Shown: positions 18,628-28,785 of the stretch, piece by piece
Layout: each line of letters begins with the position of its first letter
How positions within the stretch are numbered: position 1 is the first letter of the stretch
Assembly (NCBI GenBank): GCA_016710075.1
Contig: JADJLO010000018.1
Coordinates: 117,934 to 181,933, forward strand
Direction of reading: 5' to 3'
From: Acidobacteriota bacterium
GTDB lineage: Bacteria; Acidobacteriota; Blastocatellia; RBC074
DNA: 64,000 nt
Program-made: the position numbers and the translations under genes
The notes under the pieces: generated by a model
Databases searched by the model: none
What the model saw: the letters and a program-made list of their open reading frames with translations, nothing else
What the model was told of the DNA's origin: nothing

Positions 18628-19542
18628 TCAGGCCGCTTGAGCGATTGCGGATTTGATAAAGCCGGCTTCGCTCAAAACCTGAATGAGTCGGGTGCGGCCG
18701 GCAGGGCTCAGCGGCACCATCGGCAGGCGATAGACTTCATCGATCAGTCCATTGATAGCCATTGCGGCCTTGACCGGGACGGGATTACTCTCGATGAACA
18801 TGACCTTGAAGACGGGTGTCAGTTGGCGATTAAGCTGACGGGCTTCTTCAAAGTGACCCTCGATGCAAGCGTGAGCAAGATCGCTGACTTCGCGCGGAAG
18901 CAGATTGGAAGCAACCGAGATGACGCCGACTCCGCCAAGTGCAGCCACGGGCAGCACGACGCTGTCGTCGCCCGCGAAGATCCTGAATGAATCATCTAGG
19001 AGCGAGGCAATCTCGCCGATCTGGGAGATGTTGCCCGAGGCCTCCTTGATTCCGATGATGGTTTCGAACTGCGCGAGTCTCGCAACCGTCGCCGGTTCAA
19101 GGTTGCATCCTGTGCGGCCCGGGACGTTGTACAGGATAATCGGCAGCTCGCTCGCTTCGGCGATGGCACGGTAATGCTGGTAGAGCCCTTCCTGTGTCGG
19201 TTTGTTGTAATAGGGCGTAACCGACAAAATCGCATCGGCTCCGAGTTTGCCGTACCGCTGTATCTTTGCGATCACCTCGCGGGTGTTGTAGCCTCCAGCG
19301 CCTGCGACCACGGGAACACGGCCGGCCGCCGTTTCGATGGTGATCTCGACGACGCGAGCCTGCTCCTCTTCGCTCATGGTCACGCTCTCGCCCGTCGTGC
19401 CACAGGCGACGATAAAATCGACGCCGTTGACTATCTGAAATTCGACCAGGCGGCGCAGCGCTGCTTCATCCAATGATTCGTTTTGTCTGAACGGAGTGAC
19501 GATTGCCGTCCCACAGCCGCGTAATTGATCCAAATTTGCCAT
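18628..19542 (-). CDS. dapA: 4-hydroxy-tetrahydrodipicolinate synthase
   Basis: A 304-residue TIM-barrel enzyme that condenses pyruvate with aspartate semialdehyde on the lysine/diaminopimelate pathway. The Schiff-base Lys is in IIGIKEASGN and the catalytic Tyr in ILYNVPGRTG; GTTGESVTMSEEE completes the active site. GGGGGAG precedes the ATG. It is the last gene of lysC-dapB-dapA, 21 nt after dapB, so it should be under the lysine riboswitch upstream of lysC. Confidence 0.95.
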   Translation of the reverse strand: MANLDQLRGCGTAIVTPFRQNESLDEAALRRLVEFQIVNGVDFIVACGTTGESVTMSEEEQARVVEITIETAAGRVPVVAGAGGYNTREVIAKIQRYGKLGADAILSVTPYYNKPTQEGLYQHYRAIAEASELPIILYNVPGRTGCNLEPATVARLAQFETIIGIKEASGNISQIGEIASLLDDSFRIFAGDDSVVLPVAALGGVGVISVASNLLPREVSDLAHACIEGHFEEARQLNRQLTPVFKVMFIESNPVPVKAAMAINGLIDEVYRLPMVPLSPAGRTRLIQVLSEAGFIKSAIAQAA

Positions 19543-19563
19543 CTGTTCTCCCCCTTGTTTATT

Positions 19564-20256
19564 TCAATTCTCGAAAAGCAGTTCAGAAAATTCGTAAAAA
19601 CCCTTTTTACCCGCGATTCTTTCGGCTGCCAGAACGGCGCCGGATGCGAAGCCTTCGCGACTGCGGGCAGTGTGAGTCAGCGTGATGGTGTCGGCTTCCG
19701 AATCGAATCCGACTTCGTGAGTGCCGGGCACGTAACCGGCTCGAATAGCCACCGCATCGGGAGTCCGGTCGCCGTAGGCTTTGCGCATGTGATTTGCGAT
19801 AACGATGGCCGTTCCCGATGGTGCATCTTTTTTGAATTTGTGATGATGCTCGACGAGAAACGGATCGAATTCGGAATGCCCTGCAAAGAGATGCGAAGCC
19901 TCGCCGACTATTCTGAAGAAAAGGTTCATTCCGATCGAGAAGTTGGCTCCGTATACCAGCGAGCCTCCGGACGCATTGACCGAATCCCTGACCTCTTCCA
20001 GTTTTTCATACCAACCGGTGGTTCCGACGACGACGGGCACCTTCAAGGCGACAAGCCGCCGGATGTTTTCGAGCACCGTGCCGGGAGTGGTGAACTCGAT
20101 TGCCGCATCGACCCCGGCGAGGCTCTCAGGCGTAAGCCCTTCGCCGTTCACGTTGTTGTCGATATCAAAGCGTGCAACGACCGCATGCCCGCGCCCGGCG
20201 GCAGTTCGCTCGATCATTCGCCCCATCTTTCCGTAACCGACAATGGCCAGATTCAT
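19564..20256 (-). CDS. dapB: 4-hydroxy-tetrahydrodipicolinate reductase
   Basis: A 230-residue reductase, somewhat shorter than the common 240-270. The NAD(P)-binding motif is AIVGYGKMGRMIE (about 4-16), followed by EFTTPGTVLENI and GTTGWYEK, and the substrate-binding segment EHHHKFKKDAPSGTA with the catalytic His-His and Lys. It reduces the DapA product. GGGAG precedes the ATG. It lies 14 nt behind lysC. Confidence 0.94.
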   Translation of the reverse strand: MNLAIVGYGKMGRMIERTAAGRGHAVVARFDIDNNVNGEGLTPESLAGVDAAIEFTTPGTVLENIRRLVALKVPVVVGTTGWYEKLEEVRDSVNASGGSLVYGANFSIGMNLFFRIVGEASHLFAGHSEFDPFLVEHHHKFKKDAPSGTAIVIANHMRKAYGDRTPDAVAIRAGYVPGTHEVGFDSEADTITLTHTARSREGFASGAVLAAERIAGKKGFYEFSELLFEN

Positions 20257-20270
20257 CCACGCTCCCTGAT

Positions 20271-21671
<1,401 letters not shown>

Positions 21672-21695
21672 AATTCAACTCTCTGCTGCCAAATG

Positions 21696-21730
21696 AAAAA
21701 GGGTCAGCAGGGGAATGCCCGCTGACCCTT
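21696..21730 (-). terminator. Intrinsic terminator of the lysC leader
   Basis: On the minus strand a strong stem GGGTCAGCRGG / CCTGCTGACCC is followed at once by five T. It lies between the riboswitch aptamer and the lysC start (21671), so it is placed to stop transcription when lysine is bound. Confidence 0.9.
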
Positions 21731-21750
21731 GTCCTGATCGCACCAAACCT

Positions 21751-21968
<218 letters not shown>

Positions 21969-22010
21969 GATACAAATTCTGTTAAAGAACAACTCAATAA
22001 AACGTGAGTG

Positions 22011-22039
22011 ATTTTGCAATATGAGATAATACCTGTCAA
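22011..22039 (-). promoter_or_regulatory. Putative sigma-70 promoter of the lysC operon
   Basis: The minus strand has a perfect -35 box TTGACA (22034-22039), a 17-nt spacer and a -10-like CAAAAT (22011-22016). This would start the transcript about 35 nt before the riboswitch P1 stem. The -10 box is imperfect. Confidence 0.6.
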
Positions 22040-22049
22040 GCGGGGTGGA

Positions 22050-22208
22050 AGAAGAGAGTACGAAACAGACGAAATAAACCGAATAATTCTCGAGATGGTG
22101 AAGGAACGCACTTCACTCGGAGATACGTTTCTCGGAAAGGCCGGCTCATTTACACTTTAAATTTTTCGTCTGTTCCGTTTATTTCGTCTGTTTCGTATTC
22201 TCTTCTTC
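22050..22208. repeat. 9-bp-period inverted-repeat element, copy 3
   Basis: Arms GAAGAAGAGAGTACGAAAC ... GAAATAAAC at the left and the complement through GTATTCTCTTCTTC at the right (22162-22208). It lies between the divergent lysC promoter and the NUDIX gene. With the riboswitch and promoter it accounts for the 569-nt gene-free stretch 21672-22240. Confidence 0.8.
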
Positions 22209-22240
22209 CCATCTTAAAAAACTCGAAAGGCGGTAATTTA

Positions 22241-22852
22241 ATGACAGACAAATTCATCCGGCAGGAAGTGAAGACCGAGTATCGCGAGATCAGGAATTCG
22301 AGGCATGGGGAGGAGCTGCGATGGCTGGTCAACCGTGAGACCATAGTCAACACCGAGAATGGGGAAGCGATCACCCGCTCGGCCCTGCGCCATCCGGGAA
22401 TCTGCGTCATGGTTCCGTTCCTCGCTGAAGATCAGATCATTCTCATGCATCAGTATCGGTATGCGGTCGATAAGGTTTTATGGGAATTGCCCGCCGGAAC
22501 TCTCAACGGGCGCGAGGAGAATAACAGGATGATCGCCACGGAAACCAGCTTTGATTGCGCCGCCCGTGAACTGCTCGAAGAGACCGGCTACGAGGCCTCT
22601 CGCCTTGAAAAGGTCTGCGAGTGCTACGCCATGCCCGGCATGAGCGACGAGATCATTCATGTCTATTTCGCCGGAGGCCTGACACTCAGGGAACAATCCC
22701 TTGACATCGGCGAACTGATCTATGAAGTCCGGCCTTTCAGCGCATTGGAGATTATGGAAATGATCAGGAATGGCGAGATATGCGATGCGAAGACGCTGAT
22801 CGGCCTGTTTTATGCACTCAGCCGGCGGCCTCAGGGCGTAAAAATCTGGTGA
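22241..22852 (+). CDS. NUDIX hydrolase, ADP-ribose pyrophosphatase-like
   Basis: A 203-residue NUDIX enzyme, closest in layout to NudF-type ADP-sugar pyrophosphatases: QYRYAVDKVLWELPAGTL leads into the NUDIX box, whose second half AARELLEETGY is intact. The loop in the box between the first Gly and the REL helix is about nine residues longer than the canonical spacing (GTLNGREENNRMIATETSFD), which is unusual. It would hydrolyse ADP-ribose or a related nucleotide sugar. AAAGGCGG precedes the ATG. The 3' end overlaps the convergent thiO by 35 nt. Confidence 0.88.
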   Translation: MTDKFIRQEVKTEYREIRNSRHGEELRWLVNRETIVNTENGEAITRSALRHPGICVMVPFLAEDQIILMHQYRYAVDKVLWELPAGTLNGREENNRMIATETSFDCAARELLEETGYEASRLEKVCECYAMPGMSDEIIHVYFAGGLTLREQSLDIGELIYEVRPFSALEIMEMIRNGEICDAKTLIGLFYALSRRPQGVKIW

Positions 22853-23978
22853 TGCTGAACGGTTTGAGATCGATGGAACTCTGCCCCCTGATGACGAGTT
22901 CACTGATCACCCGGGCGGTGATCGGGGTCAACAGAATGCCGTTGCGATAATGGCCCGTCGCATAAAGCAGGCCACCGACCCCGGGGTCGAGCCCCAGAAC
23001 GGGCAAATCATCCTTAGAACGGGGGCGAAGACCCGCCCAGATTTCCGAGATTGAAAGCTGATCGAATCCGCTGAATATCTCGGCGGCATGTTGAATGATT
23101 GCATTGATCCCGCCGGCAGTGACGCGCTTGTCGAAGCCGGCGGACTCGGTCGTCGATCCCGCAATCAACAATCCGCCGAGTCGCGGCACCAGATAACCGC
23201 GACAGGAATAGACGACATGGTTGATCGCCGGTGAGGGCATCTCGACCGCTACCATCTGACCGCGGACAGGCTTGATCTTATTCCCGGCCATTACCTGGTG
23301 ATTTTCAACTTCGAGCAGGCTTGACCATGCGCCGGCGGCGATAACGACAACATCAGATTCGATAAAACCCTGATCAGTCAAAACTCCCGTAACGCGTTTT
23401 ATTCCGGAAACGCTTTCGATTTGAACTCTGCGGACTTCGCATTGAGTGATGAATTCCGCGCCGGCTGACCTGGCGGATTGATGAAGAGCGGCGGCCATAC
23501 TGCGGTTGTTCACCTGGTGATCATCGGGGAATTTGAGAGCCCATCGCAGGTCCGGATTGAGCCGGGGCTCGAGTTTGAGCGTGCATCCTCGATTGAGCCG
23601 CTTGACGTTCAGTCCGGCTGTCCGCTGCCATTCCCACCGGCGCTCCAGCTCTTCCTCGTCATGATCGTTGAGCGCCAGATAGAGCGTGCCCTCTGTGCGA
23701 TATTCAATATCGATGCCGGACGCTTCCTGCAACTCGCGGGCAAAATCGGCATACATCGCACGGCCGGCAACACAGAGATTGACGAAATCCCCGGCGCTGT
23801 CGGCTTCTGACAGTGGCGCAAGCATCCCGCCCGCTGCGTGCGAAGCTTCACCGCCGACTTCTCCACGATCGATGACGATCGTTCGAATATTGGCCTGGGC
23901 GAGTCTCCACGCTATGGCAGATCCGATCACACCGGCGCCGATGATCACGGCATCAGCTTTTTTCAAGTCTTCCGGCAT
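22818..23978 (-). CDS. thiO: Glycine oxidase ThiO (FAD-dependent)
   Basis: A 386-residue FAD enzyme of the DAO family. The ADP-binding motif is VIIGAGVIGSAIAWRLA (about 11-27), followed by GGEASHAAGGMLAP, typical of ThiO, and near the C-terminus IWAGLRPRSKDDLPVLG and YATGHYRNGILLTP, which bind FAD and substrate. In thiamine synthesis it oxidises glycine to the imine used for the thiazole ring. No other thi gene is near. It lies 5 nt behind a small hypothetical gene, which follows queD on the same strand. Confidence 0.9.
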   Translation of the reverse strand: MPEDLKKADAVIIGAGVIGSAIAWRLAQANIRTIVIDRGEVGGEASHAAGGMLAPLSEADSAGDFVNLCVAGRAMYADFARELQEASGIDIEYRTEGTLYLALNDHDEEELERRWEWQRTAGLNVKRLNRGCTLKLEPRLNPDLRWALKFPDDHQVNNRSMAAALHQSARSAGAEFITQCEVRRVQIESVSGIKRVTGVLTDQGFIESDVVVIAAGAWSSLLEVENHQVMAGNKIKPVRGQMVAVEMPSPAINHVVYSCRGYLVPRLGGLLIAGSTTESAGFDKRVTAGGINAIIQHAAEIFSGFDQLSISEIWAGLRPRSKDDLPVLGLDPGVGGLLYATGHYRNGILLTPITARVISELVIRGQSSIDLKPFSITRFLRPEAAG

Positions 23979-23983
23979 CTCAA

Positions 23984-24247
23984 TCAGGCAGGATTCGAAG
24001 CAGTCGGGTCAGGATTCTGTTCGGCCTCTTTCCCGCAGCGCTCGTCTCTCATGTGGCGGGCATTTTCGACATGCCTGTCCGTCCACTTGATCTCTTCATC
24101 GATCACCCAGTCGACGGAGTCCTTGATCGCCGTCAGCACGTCCTTCTTGAATGTCGAAAGCTGATCGGCTGTCTTCTCAGGCATGCTCGCCCAGAAGGAA
24201 TCGATGAGAAAGTTGAATGGATCAAATACACTTTTGTTTTCCGGCAT
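23984..24247 (-). CDS. Small hypothetical protein
   Basis: 87 residues, charged and helical, with several Trp (DSFWASMP, DSVDWVIDEEIKWTDRH). No family recognised and no signal peptide or membrane helix. GGGAGAAA before the ATG at 24247 favours that start over the in-frame ATG at 24274. It is sandwiched between queD and thiO in what looks like one transcript. Confidence 0.6.
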   Translation of the reverse strand: MPENKSVFDPFNFLIDSFWASMPEKTADQLSTFKKDVLTAIKDSVDWVIDEEIKWTDRHVENARHMRDERCGKEAEQNPDPTASNPA

Positions 24248-24277
24248 GAAAATTTCTCCCTCTTCTCTGGCCACCGT

Positions 24278-24663
24278 TCAATATTCATCTACCGAATAAG
24301 TGGCACAGCATGTGTCCGTCTCCCAGACACGGACTTTATAAACCTCGATGCGATCGTCGTTAATGTCACTGGCCACTTCGCGCAGGAAGTATCCGGCCAT
24401 CTCCTCGGCCGAAGGGTTGAACTCCTTGTCGAATGGCGGCAATTCATTGATGTCCTTGTGATCGAGATAATCGACAACCTTTTTGGTAGCGGCTTTGAGA
24501 TCCTTGAAATCGATCAGCAGGCCGATCTTGTTGAGCTCCTGCCGCGCACATAAATTTCCACTTTGTAGTTATGACCATGGGTGTTCTCGCATTTTCCCTG
24601 ATACCCGCGCAGCGCATGCGCAGAGGAAAATCCCATCTCAATCATTACTTCACGCGTTGGCAT
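24278..24663 (-). CDS. queD: 6-pyruvoyl-tetrahydropterin synthase / QueD family (frameshifted)
   Basis: About 128 residues when restored. The enzyme of this family makes 6-carboxytetrahydropterin from dihydroneopterin triphosphate on the queuosine pathway. Zinc ligands are visible in SSAHAL (His) and CENTHGHNY (catalytic Cys and HxH), and the second half has LLIDFKDLKAATK, the family's central helix, and FNPSAEEMA. The reading frame breaks at about 24540-24546 (one base missing between IYVRG and ELNKIG). The ATG at 24663 has GGAGGGAG at a good distance. Whether the break is real or an error cannot be told. Confidence 0.85.
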
Positions 24664-24718
24664 TACCATCTCCCTCCTGGATTTTTCGAATGGAGATTGT
24701 AGCATACCGCTATGAAAG

Positions 24719-24855
24719 AAGTTTAAAGTTCAAAGTTTAAAGTTTAAAGTATGCGGTGCAATGAAATACTTTAGACTTTGAACTTTAGACTTTAGACTTT
24801 AGACTTTAGACTTTGGACTTTGGACTTTGAACTTTAGACTTTAAACTTTAAACTC
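24719..24855. repeat. Long 7-bp-period inverted repeat
   Basis: The left arm has four GTTTAAA/GTTCAAA units and the right arm about twelve TTTAGAC/TTTGAAC units. It fills the gap up to 6 nt before the isocitrate dehydrogenase ATG, taking the place of a normal ribosome binding site. Confidence 0.85.
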
Positions 24856-24860
24856 CCTTT

Positions 24861-25874
24861 ATGTCACACAAAATCACACTTATTCCCGGCGATGGAATCG
24901 GCCCGGAGATCACAAGCGCTGTTGTTCGCATCATTGAAGCCACGGGAGTGGCGATTGAATGGGACAGTTATATTGCAGGCGCGGAAGCGCTGTCGCGGTA
25001 TGGCGATCCGCTTCCGGAAAACGTTCTTGAGTCGATCAGGGCCAACAAGATAGCGCTCAAAGGCCCGCTGACGACGCCCGTCGGCAAGGGATTTGCGAGT
25101 GTCAACGTCAGGCTGCGCAAGACGCTGGATCTATACGCCAACCTCCGGCCGGTGAGAAACATCCCCGGACTCGTGACGCCTTTCGGCGACCTGAATATGG
25201 TTGTCGTTCGCGAAAACACCGAGGGGCTTTATTCAGGCATCGAGCACGAAGTCATACCGGGTGTGGTCGAAAGTTTGAAGATCATCACCGAGAAAGCTTC
25301 GACGCGCATCGCCCGATATGCATTTGAGTATGCTCGCCGCGAGGGGCGAAAGAAGATCACGGCAATCCACAAAGCCAACATCATGAAGCTCTCGGACGGG
25401 CTCTTTCTCGATTGCTTTCGCAAGGTGGCGCCCGAATATCCTGAAATCGAGGCCGACGACAAGATCGTCGACAACACCTGCATGCAGCTTGTCATGAGGC
25501 CTCAGCAGTTCGATATGCTGCTGCTCGAAAACCTTTACGGCGACATCGTCTCGGATCTTGCTGCCGGTCTGGTTGGAGGGCTGGGCATTGTTCCGGGAGC
25601 GAACATCGGCGAGCTTGGAGCCGTCTTTGAAGCCGTCCACGGCAGCGCTCCGGATATCGCCGGCAAGGGTTTGGCCAATCCGACGGCCCTGCTCCAATCG
25701 GGAATCCTCATGCTGCGCTACCTCGACGAACGCAAGGCCGCGGATCTCATCGAACGCGCGATGATCTACACTCTGGCTGAAAAGAAAGTGAGAACGCGCG
25801 ATCTCGGCGGCACTGCAAGCACTACCGAATACACTGAAGCGGTTGTCGCTTCAATGCGGGAGCTTGGGGGCTGA
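24861..25874 (+). CDS. Isocitrate/isopropylmalate dehydrogenase family, probably NAD-dependent isocitrate dehydrogenase
   Basis: A 337-residue beta-decarboxylating dehydrogenase. LIPGDGIGPEIT opens the fold; VRLRKTLDLYANLRPVR and VVRENTEGLYSG bind substrate, and the metal-binding DIVSDLAAGLVGGLG and HGSAPDIAGKGLANP follow. The phosphate-loop type VNVRLRKTLDLYAN fits isocitrate dehydrogenase of the NAD-dependent class rather than LeuB, which has a different substrate loop. No Shine-Dalgarno is visible; heptamer repeats occupy that position. Homoisocitrate dehydrogenase cannot be excluded. Confidence 0.85.
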   Translation: MSHKITLIPGDGIGPEITSAVVRIIEATGVAIEWDSYIAGAEALSRYGDPLPENVLESIRANKIALKGPLTTPVGKGFASVNVRLRKTLDLYANLRPVRNIPGLVTPFGDLNMVVVRENTEGLYSGIEHEVIPGVVESLKIITEKASTRIARYAFEYARREGRKKITAIHKANIMKLSDGLFLDCFRKVAPEYPEIEADDKIVDNTCMQLVMRPQQFDMLLLENLYGDIVSDLAAGLVGGLGIVPGANIGELGAVFEAVHGSAPDIAGKGLANPTALLQSGILMLRYLDERKAADLIERAMIYTLAEKKVRTRDLGGTASTTEYTEAVVASMRELGG

Positions 25875-25875
25875 T

Positions 25876-26961
25876 TCATTTTCCGGCTCCGCGCTCAGAC
25901 TGCCGCAGCAGCTTGACGGCTCGCTCATGATCGGCCGAACTGGCCGAGAATTTGTGCGAGCCGTCTTTCTTTACTGCATCGACGACAAAAAACAGGTAGT
26001 CGGTTTCGGCCGGATTGAGCGCCGCCTCGATCGAGCGCCGGCCGGGTGAAGCAATCGGTCCGGGCGGCAGCCCTGCTTTCTGATATGTATTGTAGGGCGA
26101 ATCGCGGTCGAGGTCGCTTCGATATATCTTGCCTCGATATTTGCCGGCCAGCAGTGCGGCATAAATGACAGTCGGATCGCAGGCCAGTTGCACCCCCATC
26201 TTCAATCTGCGATGAAAGACAGAAGAGATCAGCTCACGTTCGCTGTCAACCTTCGCCTCTTTTTCAATCAATGAAGCAAGGGTCAGCACCTGCCGGGTGG
26301 TCATTCCAAGATCTGAAGCCTGTTTCTGCTTCTCGGCCGTGTAGACTCTTCTGAAGCGCTTGACCATCGATTCAACAAGCTGTTCGCGCGTCGTTGTCGC
26401 AGTGTATTCATAGGTATCCGGAAAGAGATAGCCTTCGAGCGTCTTCGCCTCGGGATCGAGATCCGCAATCAGCGAGGCATTCTTAAACAGTTCAAGGACC
26501 TCCTCTTCATTTTCCGGAGGCGCCTGCTTCATCCCCGTCAACCCCGCAATCATCTCGGAAATGTCGAATTGATTGTAGCCTTCGGGAATGGTGAAACTGC
26601 TGGTCACCACCTCACCACGCACCAGATGAGAGATCACTCCGAGCGGGGTTATCGGGGACTTGAAGACGTAATCCCCAGCCTTGAACTTCCGGTTTTTCGG
26701 GGAGAATCTGAGGTAGAGACGCAACGGCCATTCGTGCGCAATGATCCCTTCACGGCGCAATCGCGAAATAATCGAGGCGGTGCTTGCTCCCTGCTCGATC
26801 GATATCTTTCTGTTTGCCGCCGGATGCTCCTGCGGATGCCTCAACTCACGAGCAAACCAGAATCCTCCAGCAATGAGGGCTACCAGAAAAACTGCGAAGA
26901 TTATCACTGCCGGACGGACCAGCCGGCCAAAACGGGAAGTCAATGAAGAAAGTAGACTCAT
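25876..26961 (-). CDS. mltG: Endolytic peptidoglycan transglycosylase MltG
   Basis: A 361-residue YceG-family protein. One N-terminal membrane helix (about 16-38), a LysM-like subdomain, and the catalytic domain with LASLIEKEAKVDSERE (catalytic Glu), LEGYLFPDTYEYT and YNTYQKAGLPPGPIASPG. It cuts nascent glycan strands in the inner membrane and ends their growth. It ends 2 nt from the convergent isocitrate dehydrogenase and follows ruvX by 22 nt. Confidence 0.93.
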   Translation of the reverse strand: MSLLSSLTSRFGRLVRPAVIIFAVFLVALIAGGFWFARELRHPQEHPAANRKISIEQGASTASIISRLRREGIIAHEWPLRLYLRFSPKNRKFKAGDYVFKSPITPLGVISHLVRGEVVTSSFTIPEGYNQFDISEMIAGLTGMKQAPPENEEEVLELFKNASLIADLDPEAKTLEGYLFPDTYEYTATTTREQLVESMVKRFRRVYTAEKQKQASDLGMTTRQVLTLASLIEKEAKVDSERELISSVFHRRLKMGVQLACDPTVIYAALLAGKYRGKIYRSDLDRDSPYNTYQKAGLPPGPIASPGRRSIEAALNPAETDYLFFVVDAVKKDGSHKFSASSADHERAVKLLRQSERGAGK

Positions 26962-26983
26962 ATTAAACGCTGTTTATATATAG

Positions 26984-27418
26984 TTATTTACCAGCGGCCT
27001 GACGGGATTTCTGGTCTAGAAAATCCTGCAGGATGATCATTGCCGCGTACTCATCCGATCTGGCCCGGCGCTCCCTTTCGCTGACTCCCATCTCGCGCAA
27101 TATCTGATCGGCCTCATATGATGTCAGCCTCTCGTCAACCGCAAAGACGGGTATTTCCATTTTCTCTTTCAGTTTGGAAATGAATTTCTCGACACTTATC
27201 GCCGCGTCTCCCCTGCTCCCGTCCATATTCAACGGCATACCGACGACGAGTTCACCCGCTTGATTCTCCTGCACCAGAGAAGATATCCGGTCATAAATCT
27301 CGCTCATCTTCATTCGCTCGCGGCGGATTGTCGTCAGCGGTCGGGCCATCATCTGCAACTCATCAGAGATTGCGATGCCAATTCCCTTCGAACCGTAATC
27401 GATTGCCAGTATTCGCAT
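26984..27418 (-). CDS. ruvX: Holliday-junction resolvase-like RuvX (YqgF)
   Basis: A 144-residue RNase-H-fold protein. The first acidic residue is in ILAIDYGSKGIGIAISD and the rest of the site in VVGMPLNMDGS and VDERLTSYEA. The family pattern after DYG is usually K/R-R-I-G; here it is KGIG, so the Arg is replaced. The family is linked to 16S rRNA maturation and to recombination. It sits between the ATP-grasp-like gene and mltG, a common place for ruvX-mltG. Confidence 0.9.
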   Translation of the reverse strand: MRILAIDYGSKGIGIAISDELQMMARPLTTIRRERMKMSEIYDRISSLVQENQAGELVVGMPLNMDGSRGDAAISVEKFISKLKEKMEIPVFAVDERLTSYEADQILREMGVSERERRARSDEYAAMIILQDFLDQKSRQAAGK

Positions 27419-27423
27419 GGGGG

Positions 27424-27455
27424 AGAGTTTAAAGTTTAAAGTTCAAAGTTCAAAC
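27424..27455. repeat. 7-bp-period repeat reaching into a gene end
   Basis: GTTTAAAGTTTAAAGTTCAAAGTTCAAAC. On the minus strand its last units encode the C-terminal KFEL and the TGA stop of the upstream gene (27443). Confidence 0.75.
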
Positions 27456-28642
27456 TTCCTGAAGAAGCCGCACGAAGAACCGACCCAGGTCATGTTCTTG
27501 TTGAAGTCGACGCCCATCATCTCGCCTTTGCTCAGACGGGTGAGCGTAGTCACGGGTGTTGGGGCGGGATCGCTCTGAGGCCAGACGTACATCACTCTGA
27601 CCTCGACCTTGCTGTAACCTTCCGTGGTTTTGATTACCGGCGCGTATGTCACTTTTTCCTGGAGCAGATAATCGGCTCGTTCTTCTGTCGGCACTGCGTC
27701 CAGGTCTTCACGGGTGATATGCACCTTGACTCCGGCCCCCGCAAATGAAAAAAGCGGCTTGAGCACGAAATTCTCAATATCTGCCGGATATTCCTTGAGC
27801 TGATCGAGAAACCAGGCGCGAGGCACCGCCTTGTGATTCAAATACGGAAGCGAAAATTTGCTGTAACGGAAATACCAGTTTGGATGCCCCGCCCATTCAA
27901 CATCGAGTTCATCGCGAAAATCGAATGCTGCCTTGATCTCCTTGCGAACGAACTCGTCGATGATCACTCGATTATATATTCGTTTTATCTCGATCTCTTT
28001 TTCGCCAACCCTGTAATAAAGCTTCCTGCCACGTTTTATGACATCACTGACGTTGACCATCGGTATGCCGAAGATTTTGGTGGTCATATTGAAATCGGGC
28101 AGGGTCTTCTGGCTGAGCGGATCGATCTCCATGAGAATAACCTGTTCAGCCGGATGACCATTGAGCAACATCCTTCGCAGCAGATCCAGGTATCCCTCAT
28201 CAGACAGGTCATTGAGCAGGTAATCAAGCCCTTCGAGTGAGTAAAGTCTTTTGTACTCGTGCGGCAAGACGTACTGAAAAGCGTAAAGCGATGCGCACCC
28301 CTGAAGCTCGATCAGTTTGGGCGCCGGCCTGCCTTCTTTGTCCAGCACGATCGCATAATCGACCTGAATGAAATCGGGATGATCCCCTTCATTCGGGGTA
28401 TTGAATTCCGCTGGAATCGATCGTGTCGAGGCATCCTTGTATTCGGGCGTGTTGAGCTGGCTTACAATCTCAAGCGAAGCCTGCAGCATCTCTCGCAGAA
28501 GATCGCCGGGCAGAAATACCGGCGTCTCGCAGGCGCGGAACTCGATCCTGGATTCGACCCTGGATTCCAGCCTCTCCAACATTCGCAAATACTTCTCTTC
28601 TGTATATTCCGAATTGTACCTGTCGCGCAGATCAGGAATCAC
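27443..28642 (-). CDS. Conserved protein of unknown function, ATP-grasp-like
   Basis: 399 residues, no signal peptide. The segment FVLKPLFSFAGAGVKVHI (about 292-309) looks like the ATP-binding KP-x-x-G-G-G loop of ATP-grasp enzymes, and VEVRVMYVWPQ and GEMMGVDFNKN near the end could supply the metal-binding strand. QVDYAIVLDKEGRPAPKLIELQGCASLYAFQ in the first half is also strongly patterned. It may ligate a carboxylate to an amine or thiol, but the fold assignment is only by eye. The C-terminus and stop are formed by heptamer repeats. It heads the ruvX-mltG transcript. Confidence 0.7.
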   Translation of the reverse strand: MIPDLRDRYNSEYTEEKYLRMLERLESRVESRIEFRACETPVFLPGDLLREMLQASLEIVSQLNTPEYKDASTRSIPAEFNTPNEGDHPDFIQVDYAIVLDKEGRPAPKLIELQGCASLYAFQYVLPHEYKRLYSLEGLDYLLNDLSDEGYLDLLRRMLLNGHPAEQVILMEIDPLSQKTLPDFNMTTKIFGIPMVNVSDVIKRGRKLYYRVGEKEIEIKRIYNRVIIDEFVRKEIKAAFDFRDELDVEWAGHPNWYFRYSKFSLPYLNHKAVPRAWFLDQLKEYPADIENFVLKPLFSFAGAGVKVHITREDLDAVPTEERADYLLQEKVTYAPVIKTTEGYSKVEVRVMYVWPQSDPAPTPVTTLTRLSKGEMMGVDFNKNMTWVGSSCGFFRKFEL

Positions 28643-28746
28643 TGTTAACTCCTAGAAAATAGTTGTCGGTTGTCAGATTTAGAAGATAAAGACCAGGCCA
28701 CAAAAAATCCATAAAATACTTGATAACTTCTCAATCTTTTTTCGCT

Positions 28747-28785
28747 CAGACCAACTTCAAACTTTTAAACTTTTAACTCTCCCCC
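28747..28785. repeat. 7-bp-period repeat at the end of the LysR gene
   Basis: CTTCAAACTTTTAAACTTTTAAC. On the minus strand it provides the LysR protein's last residues (ELKV) and its TAA stop. Confidence 0.75.

Noticed and set aside
24719..24855. Possible CRISPR array
   Set aside because: The repeat unit is 7 bp and runs without spacers; no cas gene is near. The same holds for the array at 51353-51526.
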